Origin: Paenimyroides baculatum
GTDB lineage: Bacteria; Bacteroidota; Bacteroidia; Flavobacteriales; Flavobacteriaceae
Assembly (NCBI RefSeq): GCF_008629655.1
Contig: NZ_VWSG01000013.1
Span: forward strand, 1-64,000
Direction of reading: 5' to 3'
Length of the DNA stretch: 64,000 nt
The notes under the pieces are model-generated. The model was not told the origin of the DNA and searched no databases. It saw only the letters and a program-made list of their open reading frames with translations. Made by a program: the position numbers and the translations under genes. Shown here one piece after another: positions 9,540-18,033 of the stretch. Positions within the stretch are counted from its first letter, which is position 1. Each line of letters begins with the position of its first letter.

Positions 9540-10580
9540 ATGGAAAATTTTGAATACTTTAACACAAACACTTTATCGCAGCATTTAGTTTTAAGAAAAG
9601 ACGAAACTAAATTTGGCGAAAAAATCAAATATCCTTCTAATCAAGAAGTTAGCTTGAGCGATTTTTTAAACGAAACCAAAGCATCGTTTATTGTTTTCGG
9701 TATTAAAGAGTGTGTAGGCATCAAGGCAAATTTCGGGCGTCTGGGCGATACCCATAGCTGGGACGTGTTTTTATCGTCGTTTTTAAACATTCAGAACAAC
9801 AAATACCTTAAAGCATCAAACGTTGCGGTAATAGGTTGTTTAGATTACAAAAAATACGATGAAGAAATAGCACGTTTAAATCCGAATATTCCTGATGATC
9901 TGCAGCGTTTATACGAAATAGTTTCAGAAATAGATAAAGACGTTACGTATATGAATACGCTCATTCATCGTGCGGGTAAAAAGGCGATTGTAATTGGTGG
10001 CGGACACAATAATGCCTATGGAAACATTAAGGGATTGGCGCTGGCAAAAGGCAAAAGCGTGAATGTTGTGAATTTTGATGCCCATACCGATTTTCGAACT
10101 ATGGAAGGTCGTCACAGTGGTAACGGTTTTTCGTATGCTTTTAACGAAGGATTTTTAGATACTTACTGCGTTTTTGGTGCACATGAAAATTATTTGAACA
10201 AATATATGATGCATCAGTTTAAAGATCAGCCCGAAAAACTGAAGTTATTTACTTTTGAAGATTTAAAGGTTCGATTTGAAAAAGATTTCATCACAAGTAT
10301 AAACAACGTAAATAAGCTGATAAAAAACAAACCGTACGGAATTGAAATTGATGTGGATGCAGTCGAAAATATTGCAAGCAGTGCCATGTCATCAAGCGGA
10401 TTTTCGGTTACAGAAACGCGTCAGTTTGTACATCTAACAGCAAATAATGCAAACGCAAGCTATCTGCATTTGTGCGAAGGATCGGCAAGTTTAGGTACAT
10501 CGCCTGCAAATATGTTAGGAAAATTGTTAACATATCTTGTAACCGATTTTATAAAAGCGCAATTGCCTTACGTTAAATAG
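9540..10580 (+). CDS. hutG: Formimidoylglutamase (arginase superfamily)
   Basis: Ureohydrolase-fold enzyme of 346 residues, expected to hydrolyse N-formimino-glutamate to glutamate and formamide, finishing histidine breakdown after HutI. The dimanganese ligands are visible as GGGHNNAYG (His156), NFDAHTDFR (Asp180, His182, Asp184) and EIDVDAVE (Asp271, Asp273). The neighbouring hutI makes formimidoylglutamate the best substrate; agmatinase or arginase are less likely. A glycosyltransferase gene starts six bases after the stop and may be co-transcribed. Confidence 0.87.
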   Translation: MENFEYFNTNTLSQHLVLRKDETKFGEKIKYPSNQEVSLSDFLNETKASFIVFGIKECVGIKANFGRLGDTHSWDVFLSSFLNIQNNKYLKASNVAVIGCLDYKKYDEEIARLNPNIPDDLQRLYEIVSEIDKDVTYMNTLIHRAGKKAIVIGGGHNNAYGNIKGLALAKGKSVNVVNFDAHTDFRTMEGRHSGNGFSYAFNEGFLDTYCVFGAHENYLNKYMMHQFKDQPEKLKLFTFEDLKVRFEKDFITSINNVNKLIKNKPYGIEIDVDAVENIASSAMSSSGFSVTETRQFVHLTANNANASYLHLCEGSASLGTSPANMLGKLLTYLVTDFIKAQLPYVK

Positions 10581-10586
10581 ATTTTC

Positions 10587-11735
10587 ATGCAACTATCCGT
10601 CGTTATCTTAAATTATAATGTGAAGCACTTTTTAGAAATCTGTGTAAAAAGTGTTCAAAAAGCTATTGAAAACATCAATGGTGAAATTATTGTTGTTGAT
10701 AATGCTTCTACCGATGGATCAAAGGAAATGATGCAACACACTTTTCCTGATGTAACTTATTTGTATCAGAAAGAAAATTCTGGTTTTCCCAAAGGAAATA
10801 ATATCGGTGTTGATCTTGCAAAAGGAGAGTTTATCTGTATTTTGAATCCAGATACCATTGTTGCAGAAGATACGTTTGAAATTTTATTGAAAGAATATCA
10901 AACACTGAAAGATCCCGGGATTTTAGGTTGCAGATTGATCGACGGATCGGGCAAATTTCTTCCCGAAAGCAAACGCGGAGTGCCTACACCTTGGGTTGCT
11001 TTTACAAAAGTAGCATCGTTATATAAAATTTTTCCGAAAACAAAATGGTTTAATAAATACTACGCGCAACATATTTCTGAAAACGAAACAGGAAAGGTTG
11101 ATATTTTGGTTGGAGCGTTTATGTTTATGAAACGAAATCTTTACTTGCAAGTAGACGGGTTCGATGAAGGATGTTTTATGTACGCAGACGATATCGATTT
11201 AAGTTATATGGTTTCAAAAACAGGTTTGCAGAATTATTACGTTCCAAAAACTACTGTTATTCATTTTAAAGGAGAAAGTACGTTGAAAGACGGAAAATAT
11301 ATGATGCGTTTTAAAGAAGCCATGCAGTTTTTTTATCAAAAGCAATTTAAAACATCGTGGTGGTTCAATAGTATTATGAATATTGGTATTGCATTGTTCG
11401 CATTTAAAAAGAAATCAGAAAAAAGCAATACAACCAACTTTACAGATCATTATATTTTGGTTACCAACAACGTAACTATTTATCAAAATGTTGTAAATAA
11501 GATGGATAAACCTTTAGATTGGGTTTATTTTCTGGATGATTTCGAAACAATAAATCAGCCTAATAAAAATATCGAAGTTTTAATTGATAGCGAATCAATT
11601 AGTTATAAAGATTATATACGATTTATCAATCAAAATCAAAAAACAAATAAATCGTTTAAAATTCGAGCTTTAAAATCAGATTTTTTTATCGGAAGCAACG
11701 ATAAAAACGATAGGGGAGAAATTTTATCTTTCTAA
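10587..11735 (+). CDS. Family 2 glycosyltransferase (WbbL-like)
   Basis: A 382-residue GT-A glycosyltransferase. The N-terminus SVVILNYNVKHFLEIC and VDNASTDGS form the nucleotide-sugar site; LNPDTIV carries the DxD-type metal motif, and the ADDIDLS segment holds the likely catalytic acid. After residue ~270 there is a weak hydrophobic patch, then a ~100-residue tail (ending FIGSNDKNDRGEI) that I recall from other flavobacterial glycosyltransferases but cannot name. Likely cytoplasmic side of the membrane, acting on a lipid-linked or surface glycan. It starts six bases after hutG, an odd operon partner. Confidence 0.8.
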   Translation: MQLSVVILNYNVKHFLEICVKSVQKAIENINGEIIVVDNASTDGSKEMMQHTFPDVTYLYQKENSGFPKGNNIGVDLAKGEFICILNPDTIVAEDTFEILLKEYQTLKDPGILGCRLIDGSGKFLPESKRGVPTPWVAFTKVASLYKIFPKTKWFNKYYAQHISENETGKVDILVGAFMFMKRNLYLQVDGFDEGCFMYADDIDLSYMVSKTGLQNYYVPKTTVIHFKGESTLKDGKYMMRFKEAMQFFYQKQFKTSWWFNSIMNIGIALFAFKKKSEKSNTTNFTDHYILVTNNVTIYQNVVNKMDKPLDWVYFLDDFETINQPNKNIEVLIDSESISYKDYIRFINQNQKTNKSFKIRALKSDFFIGSNDKNDRGEILSF

Positions 11736-11780
11736 CCATTAAAAATTTTAAATAAACAGGTAAATAGTCTTAAAAATTAC

Positions 11781-11788
11781 TATTTTTG
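11781..11788 (+). promoter_or_regulatory. -7 promoter element for the E2 gene
   Basis: TATTTTTG fits TAnnTTTG and lies 37 bases before the ATG at 11826. Confidence 0.5.
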
Positions 11789-11825
11789 TAATACTTTAAT
11801 CTAAATACAACTCTTTACTAAAAAT

Positions 11826-13130
11826 ATGGCAAAGTTTGAATTAAAATTACCTAAAATGGGTGAAAGTGTTGCAGAGGCAACCATTACAAATTGGGTAAAA
11901 AATGTTGGAGATACTGTTGAACAAGACGAAACAATTGTTGAAGTAGCTACCGATAAAGTTGATAGTGAAGTACCTACTGAAGTTAGTGGTAAAATAATTG
12001 AAATTTTATTTCAGAAAGATGATGTTGTTCAAGTAGGGCAAACAATTGCCATTATTGAAACAGAAGGTGGCGATGCTGCACAACCAAGTGCTGCACCTGC
12101 AAAAGAAGAAGTTTCGGTTGAAAAAGTTGAAAAAACAGTAACACAGGCACAAGAAACTGTAGAAGCTGCGGATTTTAATGCATCGGAAAAGTTTTTCTCG
12201 CCTTTAGTTAAGAATATTGCAAAAGAAGAAGGTATTTCTATTGCCGAATTAGAAGCAATCAACGGAACCGGAAAAGATGGTAGAATTACCAAAACAGATA
12301 TATTAGATTACGTTAAAAACAGAGGTTCACAACCTGCGGCAGCTCCTGTTCAAAAAACAGCGGCTCCAGCACAAACTGCACAGCCAGTTGCTGCTAAAGC
12401 GGCACCGGTTTCTGTAAACGGACAAGACGAGATTGTAGAAATGGATCGTATGCGTAAAATGATTGCGCACCACATGGTTCAATCGGTTCAAACATCGGCT
12501 CACGTTCAGTCGTTTATCGAAGTTGATGTTACAAACATCGTAAACTGGAGAAATAAAACTAAAAATGCTTTCGAGAAGAGAGAAGGAGAGAAGCTTACTT
12601 TTACACCGATCTTTATGGAAGCTGTTGCAAAAGCATTGAAAGATTTCCCAATGATGAATATTTCGGTTGATGGTGATTATATCATTAAACGTAAAAATAT
12701 TAATTTAGGAATGGCTGCGGCTTTACCAAACGGAAATTTAATTGTTCCTGTAATTAAAAATGCAGACCAATTGAATTTAGTTGGAATGGCAAAAGCGGTT
12801 AACGATTTAGCAGATCGCGCAAGAAATGGTAAATTAAAACCAGACGATACACAAGGTGCAACATACACAGTTACAAACGTTGGTACATTTGGATCTGTTT
12901 TCGGTACACCAATCATTAGTCAGCCGCAAGTAGGTATTTTAGCTTTGGGAGCTATTAGAAAAGTTCCTGCGGTTATTGAAACTCCTGAAGGTGATTTCAT
13001 TGGTATCCGTCAAAAAATGTTCTTATCACATTCTTATGACCACCGAGTTGTAGATGGTTCTTTAGGCGGACAGTTTGTTCAAAGAGTGGCAAATTATTTA
13101 GAAGCTTTTGATCCTAACAGAGATATTTAA
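11826..13130 (+). CDS. 2-oxo acid dehydrogenase E2 (dihydrolipoyl acyltransferase)
   Basis: A 434-residue acyltransferase core of a 2-oxo acid dehydrogenase complex. Order of parts: lipoyl domain 1-80 with lipoylated Lys44 in ATDKVDS, a Pro/Ala/Gln-rich linker, the peripheral-subunit-binding domain ~140-180 (SPLVKNIAKEEG ... GKDGRITKTDI), a second linker, and the catalytic domain with SYDHRVVDG (His406). The DKVDSEVP lipoyl context and single lipoyl domain resemble branched-chain E2 more than pyruvate E2. No E1 or E3 gene is adjacent, so partner subunits are encoded elsewhere and substrate is inferred. Confidence 0.88.
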   Translation: MAKFELKLPKMGESVAEATITNWVKNVGDTVEQDETIVEVATDKVDSEVPTEVSGKIIEILFQKDDVVQVGQTIAIIETEGGDAAQPSAAPAKEEVSVEKVEKTVTQAQETVEAADFNASEKFFSPLVKNIAKEEGISIAELEAINGTGKDGRITKTDILDYVKNRGSQPAAAPVQKTAAPAQTAQPVAAKAAPVSVNGQDEIVEMDRMRKMIAHHMVQSVQTSAHVQSFIEVDVTNIVNWRNKTKNAFEKREGEKLTFTPIFMEAVAKALKDFPMMNISVDGDYIIKRKNINLGMAAALPNGNLIVPVIKNADQLNLVGMAKAVNDLADRARNGKLKPDDTQGATYTVTNVGTFGSVFGTPIISQPQVGILALGAIRKVPAVIETPEGDFIGIRQKMFLSHSYDHRVVDGSLGGQFVQRVANYLEAFDPNRDI

Positions 13131-13138
13131 AAATAAAA

Positions 13139-13169
13139 AATCCCGAAGTGAAAACTTCGGGATTTTTTT
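13139..13169 (+). terminator. Intrinsic terminator of the E2 gene
   Basis: Eleven-bp perfect stem (13139-13149 with 13154-13164), GAAA tetraloop, then a T run. Confidence 0.9.
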
Positions 13170-13178
13170 GTTAAAGAA

Positions 13179-13283
13179 TTGCTAATCTTGCTCTATCAGC
13201 CTAAAGATCAATTGGTTCAATTGGAATTAAAAGTATTCGTTTATTACGGTAATAAAAGAATGTTTGATAAAATGTTAGACTGA
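13179..13283 (+). pseudogene. Possible remnant of a RhuM/Fic-type N-terminal domain
   Basis: A 34-codon open stretch just after the E2 terminator reads ...ILLYQPKDQLVQLELKV and then YYGNKRMFDKM before a stop. The pattern resembles the start of RhuM/virulence and related Fic-linked proteins as I remember it (iIYqp.d..vqlEVr...tvWLtqkqMaeLF), but nothing of the rest of such a gene follows. No good start codon. Assigned by eye only. Confidence 0.3.
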
Positions 13284-13866
13284 CAGAATCTTATATGTAA
13301 CAGAAGGTTTATTCCATCTCCAGACTTCTGATGTATGTTAATTTGTTAAAAAAGTAGACTGTTTTTACGGCTGTAACACTACTCTTAAAATCCAATACTC
13401 TCTGGTTGACTGATTTTAACCATTTATTGTAGAAAATGTATTAAAAACATACTGTTAAAGAATATTAAATTTGAACAAAACAGAATTGGAAATGATTACT
13501 GTTTCTAAGGTTTTAAAGATCAGACGTTCATAGTTTAATGTTTGTGAAATCAAATTAATGCAGAAAAAAGGTTGTTGGTGGTTATGCTTAAGTTGTTCAC
13601 ACTATAATTTTACAGAAGTAATACTTTATAAATAAAGCAGTATTGTGTAATTATGCGGATTTTATCGCCGGTTTTATTACGTTTTATCAATAGAAGGTTC
13701 ATTTAGGGCTACTTTTGGTATTCTGTTTGTTATAGTAATTGGAACTTCATTTGTGTGAGAAATCTCTTAAAGTCATAGTTTACAGTTTGCATTCGTGAAT
13801 TTTAAGATTGGTTTACTGCGGGTTATTTGCAGTGAAAGTACAGGTTTCTTATTTGATATTAAGCAG
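13284..13866. other. Gene-poor region before the AraC gene
   Basis: About 580 bases with no credible ORF above 25 codons in a good context. The one signal I can see is TACTTTTG (13710-13717), a possible -7 element for the AraC gene, about 150 bases before the chosen ATG. Looks like decayed DNA. Confidence 0.4.
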
Positions 13867-14772
13867 ATGGAAGGAATAAAAATTAGTAATGTAAAAGAGT
13901 TAGAGGAGATGAAAGAATTTTTAACCAAACCATTTTTAGATTTAAAGAACAAGCAGTTTTTAAGCCTGCATTCTTTAAAAAATCTGTGTGATGAAGAACG
14001 GGAGTTTTTCACCTCTAAAAAAGCGGGTGCCTATACGGTTCATTTTTATATACAGGGAAACGGTGTCTACAGGCTCGGCAATCAGGAAATTATGGTTGAA
14101 TCCCGTGCTTTGTTGTTTAGCCCGCTCGATCGTATCAAGCAGTTTCATACGTCAGATGAATGTGAGGGATTTGCCCTTATTTTTTCTGAAACGTTTTTCG
14201 GTAAAACCAGTATGAAGAGTTTTTTTCTGCATCATACGCAGTTGTTCAATAGCCTTGATAAGATCGTTTTCTTTCCGGTTGAAGATCGTTTTGAAGATGT
14301 ATTTAACTTGTTTCAGCTGATTATTAACGAAATGAGAAGACCTTACAGTGAAATTCAAGAACAGATTCTTCTTAACTACGTATTCAGTATGCTGCTGATT
14401 AGTGAGGAGCTGCATAAGCACGAACAGGTAACGCTTAGAGTTGATAACGACATTAAAATTGTTAGAAATTTTAAATTGCTTTATAATAACGAGTTAAATA
14501 AAAGACAGAGCTTGAAATTCTTTTGTGACAAAATGAATTTAAGCTTGAATACCTTGGAAAGGGCGTTTAAAAAGTATGAAAATACAACGCCTAAAAAATG
14601 GACAAATAAACGGTTGGTTTCTGAAATTCAGATTGAATTAAACCGTATGGAAAACTCTATTGGTGAAATTGCTTTTAAATTCGGTTTCAGTGAGGTAACC
14701 AACTTTACCAAGTTTTTTAAGGGACAGACAGGAATAACGCCCAAACAGTTTAGGGCAAGATTACAGCTTTAG
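13867..14772 (+). CDS. AraC-family transcriptional regulator
   Basis: A 301-residue regulator with a cupin-like N-terminal sensing half (YTVHFYIQGNGVYRLGNQEI, a beta-barrel pattern) and a C-terminal double helix-turn-helix: SLKFFCDKMNLSLNTLERAFKK and IGEIAFKFGFSEVTNFTKFFKGQTGITPKQFR. The latter holds the classical AraC second-helix signature. A GTG 72 bases upstream would add 24 residues; the ATG is preferred because the added segment is unlike the family. It sits in an accessory patch next to a 49-residue protein and an orphan lipoprotein, which are candidate targets. Ligand unknown. Confidence 0.82.
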   Translation: MEGIKISNVKELEEMKEFLTKPFLDLKNKQFLSLHSLKNLCDEEREFFTSKKAGAYTVHFYIQGNGVYRLGNQEIMVESRALLFSPLDRIKQFHTSDECEGFALIFSETFFGKTSMKSFFLHHTQLFNSLDKIVFFPVEDRFEDVFNLFQLIINEMRRPYSEIQEQILLNYVFSMLLISEELHKHEQVTLRVDNDIKIVRNFKLLYNNELNKRQSLKFFCDKMNLSLNTLERAFKKYENTTPKKWTNKRLVSEIQIELNRMENSIGEIAFKFGFSEVTNFTKFFKGQTGITPKQFRARLQL

Positions 14773-14821
14773 TAAGATTTGACTCAATTTTATAAAACAA
14801 ACATAATACACACTGAGAACA

Positions 14822-14971
14822 ATGGATAATGATGACGAGTTGGAAGAGCAGATAGAAATCAAAAAGGTTTTTACCGAAGAATTGCTCAAACAGATTGATA
14901 CATGGAATCAGAAGTTAAGAGAATTAGATATTCCTTTAAAAGTTGACCTTAAATTTATCGATGAACTTTAA
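14822..14971 (+). CDS. Small acidic hypothetical protein (49 aa)
   Basis: ATG at 14822, stop 14969-14971. The product is strongly charged (MDNDDELEEQIEIKK at its start) and probably helical, with no cysteine, signal peptide or membrane segment. It lies 49 bases after the AraC gene and is closed by a hairpin, so it likely ends that transcript. Function unknown; codon use looks coding. Confidence 0.55.
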   Translation: MDNDDELEEQIEIKKVFTEELLKQIDTWNQKLRELDIPLKVDLKFIDEL

Positions 14972-14979
14972 AAATAAAC

Positions 14980-15010
14980 AGCTGTATAAATTTATATACA
15001 GCTTTTATTG
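14980..15010 (+). terminator. Terminator after the 49-residue gene
   Basis: Nine-bp stem agctgtata (14980-14988) / tatacagct (14995-15003), then TTTATTGTT. Modest GC content and a broken T tail. Confidence 0.55.
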
Positions 15011-15037
15011 TTCTATTAATAGTTAAATATATTTCGT

Positions 15038-15691
15038 ATGACACATATTAAAAATAGTAGGTCCAGTTTGTTGCTGCTTTCTTTATTAACAATTACTGTA
15101 GCTTGCCAAAAACGTATTGAAAACAGTAAAGGAAGGCAGGTTTTAAAGAATGAAAAAGTTGAAAACACTGCCATACAATCTGGTTCTTACCAAACCCCAA
15201 AAGATGTTGATGCTATAAAGGAATTGTATGCGGCATGGGATCAAAGAGAAAAGAATGGATCGTTCAAAAAAATCTCCTTTAATTACAATTGCGAGAATGA
15301 AAAAAGCGGTGAGTTGACTTATTTTTTCGAAAATGGTAAATTAAGAATCATAGAACACACATACAGTGAATATTATCATTTTTCTGCCACAGACCGCTAT
15401 TATGTTACTGAAGGTATTGCGTTTTTTGTTTACAGTAAAGAAGTAGTGTGGTCTTTTGAAGCAGAAGGAAAAACTAAAGACAATGTAACAGAATACAGAG
15501 GATATGTCATTAATGATAAGCCTGTTGAATGTTTAGAAAAGAAGTATATTTTACGCTCGCGTGTAGATAACAATCCAGATACGGATCAAATCGCAAACAA
15601 AATTTCAGATTGCAGGAATATTGAGAAACTTATCAAAAATTACGAAAGACTGGTAACCTATAAAAGCAGCAGCGATGTAGATTGTCTTTAA
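15038..15691 (+). CDS. Hypothetical lipoprotein
   Basis: A 217-residue exported protein: basic start, hydrophobic run LLLLSLLTITVA and a lipobox cysteine (VAC-QK) at Cys23, so a predicted lipoprotein. The mature part has a helical lead and then alternating beta-like stretches with two or three cysteines (NYNCENE, VECLEKK, SDCRNIE) and no recognised domain. Flanked by terminators on both sides, hence probably monocistronic; possibly related to the adjacent AraC regulator. I do not recognise the family. Confidence 0.65.
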   Translation: MTHIKNSRSSLLLLSLLTITVACQKRIENSKGRQVLKNEKVENTAIQSGSYQTPKDVDAIKELYAAWDQREKNGSFKKISFNYNCENEKSGELTYFFENGKLRIIEHTYSEYYHFSATDRYYVTEGIAFFVYSKEVVWSFEAEGKTKDNVTEYRGYVINDKPVECLEKKYILRSRVDNNPDTDQIANKISDCRNIEKLIKNYERLVTYKSSSDVDCL

Positions 15692-15726
15692 AGGTTGTGA
15701 TACTAAAACTATAAAGCCTAAAATTA

Positions 15727-15762
15727 AAAAACCGTTTTTAATGTCCAAAACGGTTTTTCTTT
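15727..15762. terminator. Bidirectional terminator
   Basis: Stem 15727-15738 / 15747-15758 (core aaaccgtttt / aaaacggttt), T-rich on both strands. It serves the lipoprotein gene (+) and the DOMON operon (-), which converge here. Confidence 0.8.
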
Positions 15763-15853
15763 GAATAAAGTTGTTTGTTGTTGTATTGCGTTTAGTAAAA
15801 TTGTAAAACTTCTATAAAAAGGATTTATGCAGTATAAAGCTGCTTATTCCAAA

Positions 15854-16594
15854 CTACTTCTTAACAATCTTGTCGTAACTGATGCTTCCGTCGGTCAATT
15901 CGTATTCTACAACGTACGTACCTTTAGCAAGTGTTGAAACATCGATGCTGCTTTTACCTTCTGTTAAAGTAGTTTTTATCATTCTTCCCGTAGTATCATA
16001 AAAGGAAACTTTCTTAATTGTTCCGTTTTCACCAAAGTGTAGTAAATCTGTAACCGGATTAGGATATACTTTGATTTTCTGCTGATCAAAATCTTCTGTA
16101 GAAAGGCTTGCTTTCATTACCAATGTACTATAACCGCGGCTTGTTCCGTGGTTTGCCAAACTTAAACCCGTTCCTCTTGCATAGCTTATTGAAATGTTAC
16201 CGGCAGCGTTTGCTATGGTATAATCTTCTGTTCCGCCTGCAAGTGTTCTGGTTGCAACTATAGTTCTGATGCCCGATGCCACGGTATTGCTTGATACAGT
16301 CCAATGCTGTGTTACATCTGCGACAGGGTTTGATCCCACACCGGCGAAAGTATAATCTAAATTGCTTTGTGAATTGTAGATAAATCCGTCTGATCCGTTG
16401 TCCATTCCAGCGCTTCCAAAACCTATACCAAGGTATGAATTGCTGTTGCCTGTAAGGGTAATGGTTGCAGTTGTAGCATTTGTTTCTAGTTTTACAACCA
16501 TTCCTGTGCTGCCAAGTGTTACGTTACCCGAGGTAAATTGTGCATTTGCTGCCAAAATGGTTAGAAATGCTGTTAAAGTAAAGATTTTTTTCAT
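15854..16594 (-). CDS. Secreted DOMON-domain protein with T9SS sorting tail
   Basis: A 246-residue protein: signal peptide ending at ANA-QF (about residue 19), a DOMON domain at ~20-165 (LGIGFGSAGMDNGSDGFIY, then HWTV, then LANHGTSRG) and a type A T9SS C-terminal domain (KVYPNPV near 175 to the final KIVKK). DOMON domains bind heme b or sugars; Met64 and His149 sit where the heme ligands of cytochrome DOMON domains (Met, and His before Gly) are found, so heme b is favoured. T9SS would carry it to the cell surface. Last gene of a tight operon with a cytochrome c and YceI protein. Confidence 0.8.
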   Translation of the reverse strand: MKKIFTLTAFLTILAANAQFTSGNVTLGSTGMVVKLETNATTATITLTGNSNSYLGIGFGSAGMDNGSDGFIYNSQSNLDYTFAGVGSNPVADVTQHWTVSSNTVASGIRTIVATRTLAGGTEDYTIANAAGNISISYARGTGLSLANHGTSRGYSTLVMKASLSTEDFDQQKIKVYPNPVTDLLHFGENGTIKKVSFYDTTGRMIKTTLTEGKSSIDVSTLAKGTYVVEYELTDGSISYDKIVKK

Positions 16595-16597
16595 TTT

Positions 16598-17125
16598 TTA
16601 TTTTTTTAAAAGATTGATTATTGCTTGGTTTCTGCTTTCTATAGCGTATTCAAAAACAGTTTTCTCCTGATTGTCTTTTATCGTTGGGTCTGCCTTATGA
16701 TCCAGAAGCAGACGTACCAGTTCTTCATTACCACTTTTTACTGCTAAAAACAAAGGGGTTTCACCATTTTGGTCTGCCAGATTTGGATTGGCTCCTTTTT
16801 CAAGAAGTTTCAAGGTAAGGTCTTTGTTGTAATGTACTGTCATGGTTGCTAAAGCGGTTCCTTGTGCACTTACATGGTTGATATTGTCTGCGTGATCGAT
16901 CAAGTGCATAGCTACCGGAATGTTACAGCGGTAGCAGGCAAGGATCAAGGCTGTATAACCACGCGAATCGATTTCATTGATTGCCTTCGGATCTTTTTCG
17001 GTCAATGCACTCAATTCTGTAAGTGATCCGTTTCGGGCAATATCAAAAATGCTTTTATCGCTGTTTTGTGCGTTGCTTGATATCGAACAGATGATAAGTA
17101 GCAGGGTGAATACTGTTTTTTTCAT
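16598..17125 (-). CDS. Exported ankyrin-repeat protein
   Basis: A 175-residue protein with signal peptide (MKKTVFTLLLIICSISSNAQ) and about four ankyrin repeats, for example GYTALILACYRCNIPVAMHL, GANPNLADQNGETPLFLAVK and KADPTIKDNQEKTVFEYAI. Ankyrin repeats bind other proteins; periplasmic examples next to catalase or heme proteins are known (AnkB of Pseudomonas). Here it lies three bases before the DOMON gene and four bases after YceI, so it probably scaffolds or protects that exported redox set. Exact partner is unknown. Confidence 0.82.
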   Translation of the reverse strand: MKKTVFTLLLIICSISSNAQNSDKSIFDIARNGSLTELSALTEKDPKAINEIDSRGYTALILACYRCNIPVAMHLIDHADNINHVSAQGTALATMTVHYNKDLTLKLLEKGANPNLADQNGETPLFLAVKSGNEELVRLLLDHKADPTIKDNQEKTVFEYAIESRNQAIINLLKK

Positions 17126-17129
17126 AATC

Positions 17130-17675
17130 TTACTGCTTTACTAATGTAAAATTGTAGGTTACATCTACTTCTTCTGCAATTTTTTTTGTCATCATTTTTG
17201 GAATCGTAACTTTATAATCTGCCGGACGTGCCTTAAAAGAACCTGTTACAGTAATTTTTCCATCTTTTAAGGTAACAGTTGCTACAGATTTTACCGGTCG
17301 GTCTGTACCGTGAAAGTTCAGTGTACCCTCTATGGTATATTTTTTAGCGGTAGACGTAAGATCGCTAAGCTTAAAATTCACTATTTTTCCTTTAAAGGTT
17401 GTTTTAGGGTATTTGGCTGTTTCGGCGTAACTTTCGTTAAAATGTTCTTCCATTAGCTTCACGGTAAACTTAAAGTTGCTTACAGAGGAGACCGATGCAA
17501 TTGAGCCCGTAGCGGCATCTAGAACCGTAACGTTGTTGCTGTCTTTGGCATTTACATCTTCAAAAAGCGGTACCGATGCTTCAAAAGCGAGTTTTCCGTT
17601 TTTGGTGCTATATTTCTGTGCACTCACAACCTGCGTGCATAATGCTATTGTTAATAATAATAACACTTTTTTCAT
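17130..17675 (-). CDS. YceI-family periplasmic lipocalin-like protein
   Basis: A 181-residue exported protein (signal peptide to VVSAQ) of the YceI family: FEASVPLFEDVNAKDSNNV, MEEHFNESYAETAKYPKTTFKG and the paired beta strands to the end fit this eight-stranded lipocalin-like barrel. YceI proteins bind isoprenoid quinones or amide lipids in the periplasm. Located between the cytochrome c lipoprotein (three-base gap) and the ankyrin gene, which makes a quinone-linked redox role attractive, but this is inference. Confidence 0.87.
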   Translation of the reverse strand: MKKVLLLLTIALCTQVVSAQKYSTKNGKLAFEASVPLFEDVNAKDSNNVTVLDAATGSIASVSSVSNFKFTVKLMEEHFNESYAETAKYPKTTFKGKIVNFKLSDLTSTAKKYTIEGTLNFHGTDRPVKSVATVTLKDGKITVTGSFKARPADYKVTIPKMMTKKIAEEVDVTYNFTLVKQ

Positions 17676-17678
17676 GGT

Positions 17679-18032
17679 CTAATTTTCTAAAAGTCCGTCT
17701 TCTTTCCATTTTACAACGATGCTGATGTCGGCTGCAGACATGGTTCCTCCCTGAGGCATACGTAATGGATCACCTGCCGGTCGCTGGATTCGGTCTATTA
17801 TTTGGTTGATCGCTCCGTTTACCTGTGCATAGGTGTTTAGTGGTCGTGACGATGCCGAACCGCCTGTGGAATGGCACGAAGTACATTTTGCCTCCATAAT
17901 ACCTTTTACGTGCTTGGTATAGGTGATTTTTTCTGTTGGAACTTCTGTGTTTGAAACTTCGTCGTAAGTGGAACTTTCACACGATACCATTGCAATACCA
18001 AGTATAATTGCTGTAAATAAATTCTTTTTCAT
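17679..18032 (-). CDS. Mono-heme cytochrome c lipoprotein
   Basis: A 117-residue protein. A lipoprotein signal with lipobox cysteine Cys18 (MVSC) is followed by one c-type heme site CTSCH (Cys50, Cys53, His54) and RMPQGG (Met92), the usual methionine ligand region. Expected at the outer membrane or inner-membrane periplasmic face. A longer in-frame start at 18098 exists, but it would put 22 residues before the signal peptide and overlap the upstream gene, so 18032 is used. One base separates it from DUF5777, which marks translational coupling. Confidence 0.85.
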   Translation of the reverse strand: MKKNLFTAIILGIAMVSCESSTYDEVSNTEVPTEKITYTKHVKGIMEAKCTSCHSTGGSASSRPLNTYAQVNGAINQIIDRIQRPAGDPLRMPQGGTMSAADISIVVKWKEDGLLEN

Positions 18033-18033
18033 A

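Noticed and set aside
13795-13866. GTG start that would lengthen the first AraC protein
   Set aside because: The added 24 residues are unlike AraC N-termini and the ATG at 13867 gives normal length; kept as an alternative only.
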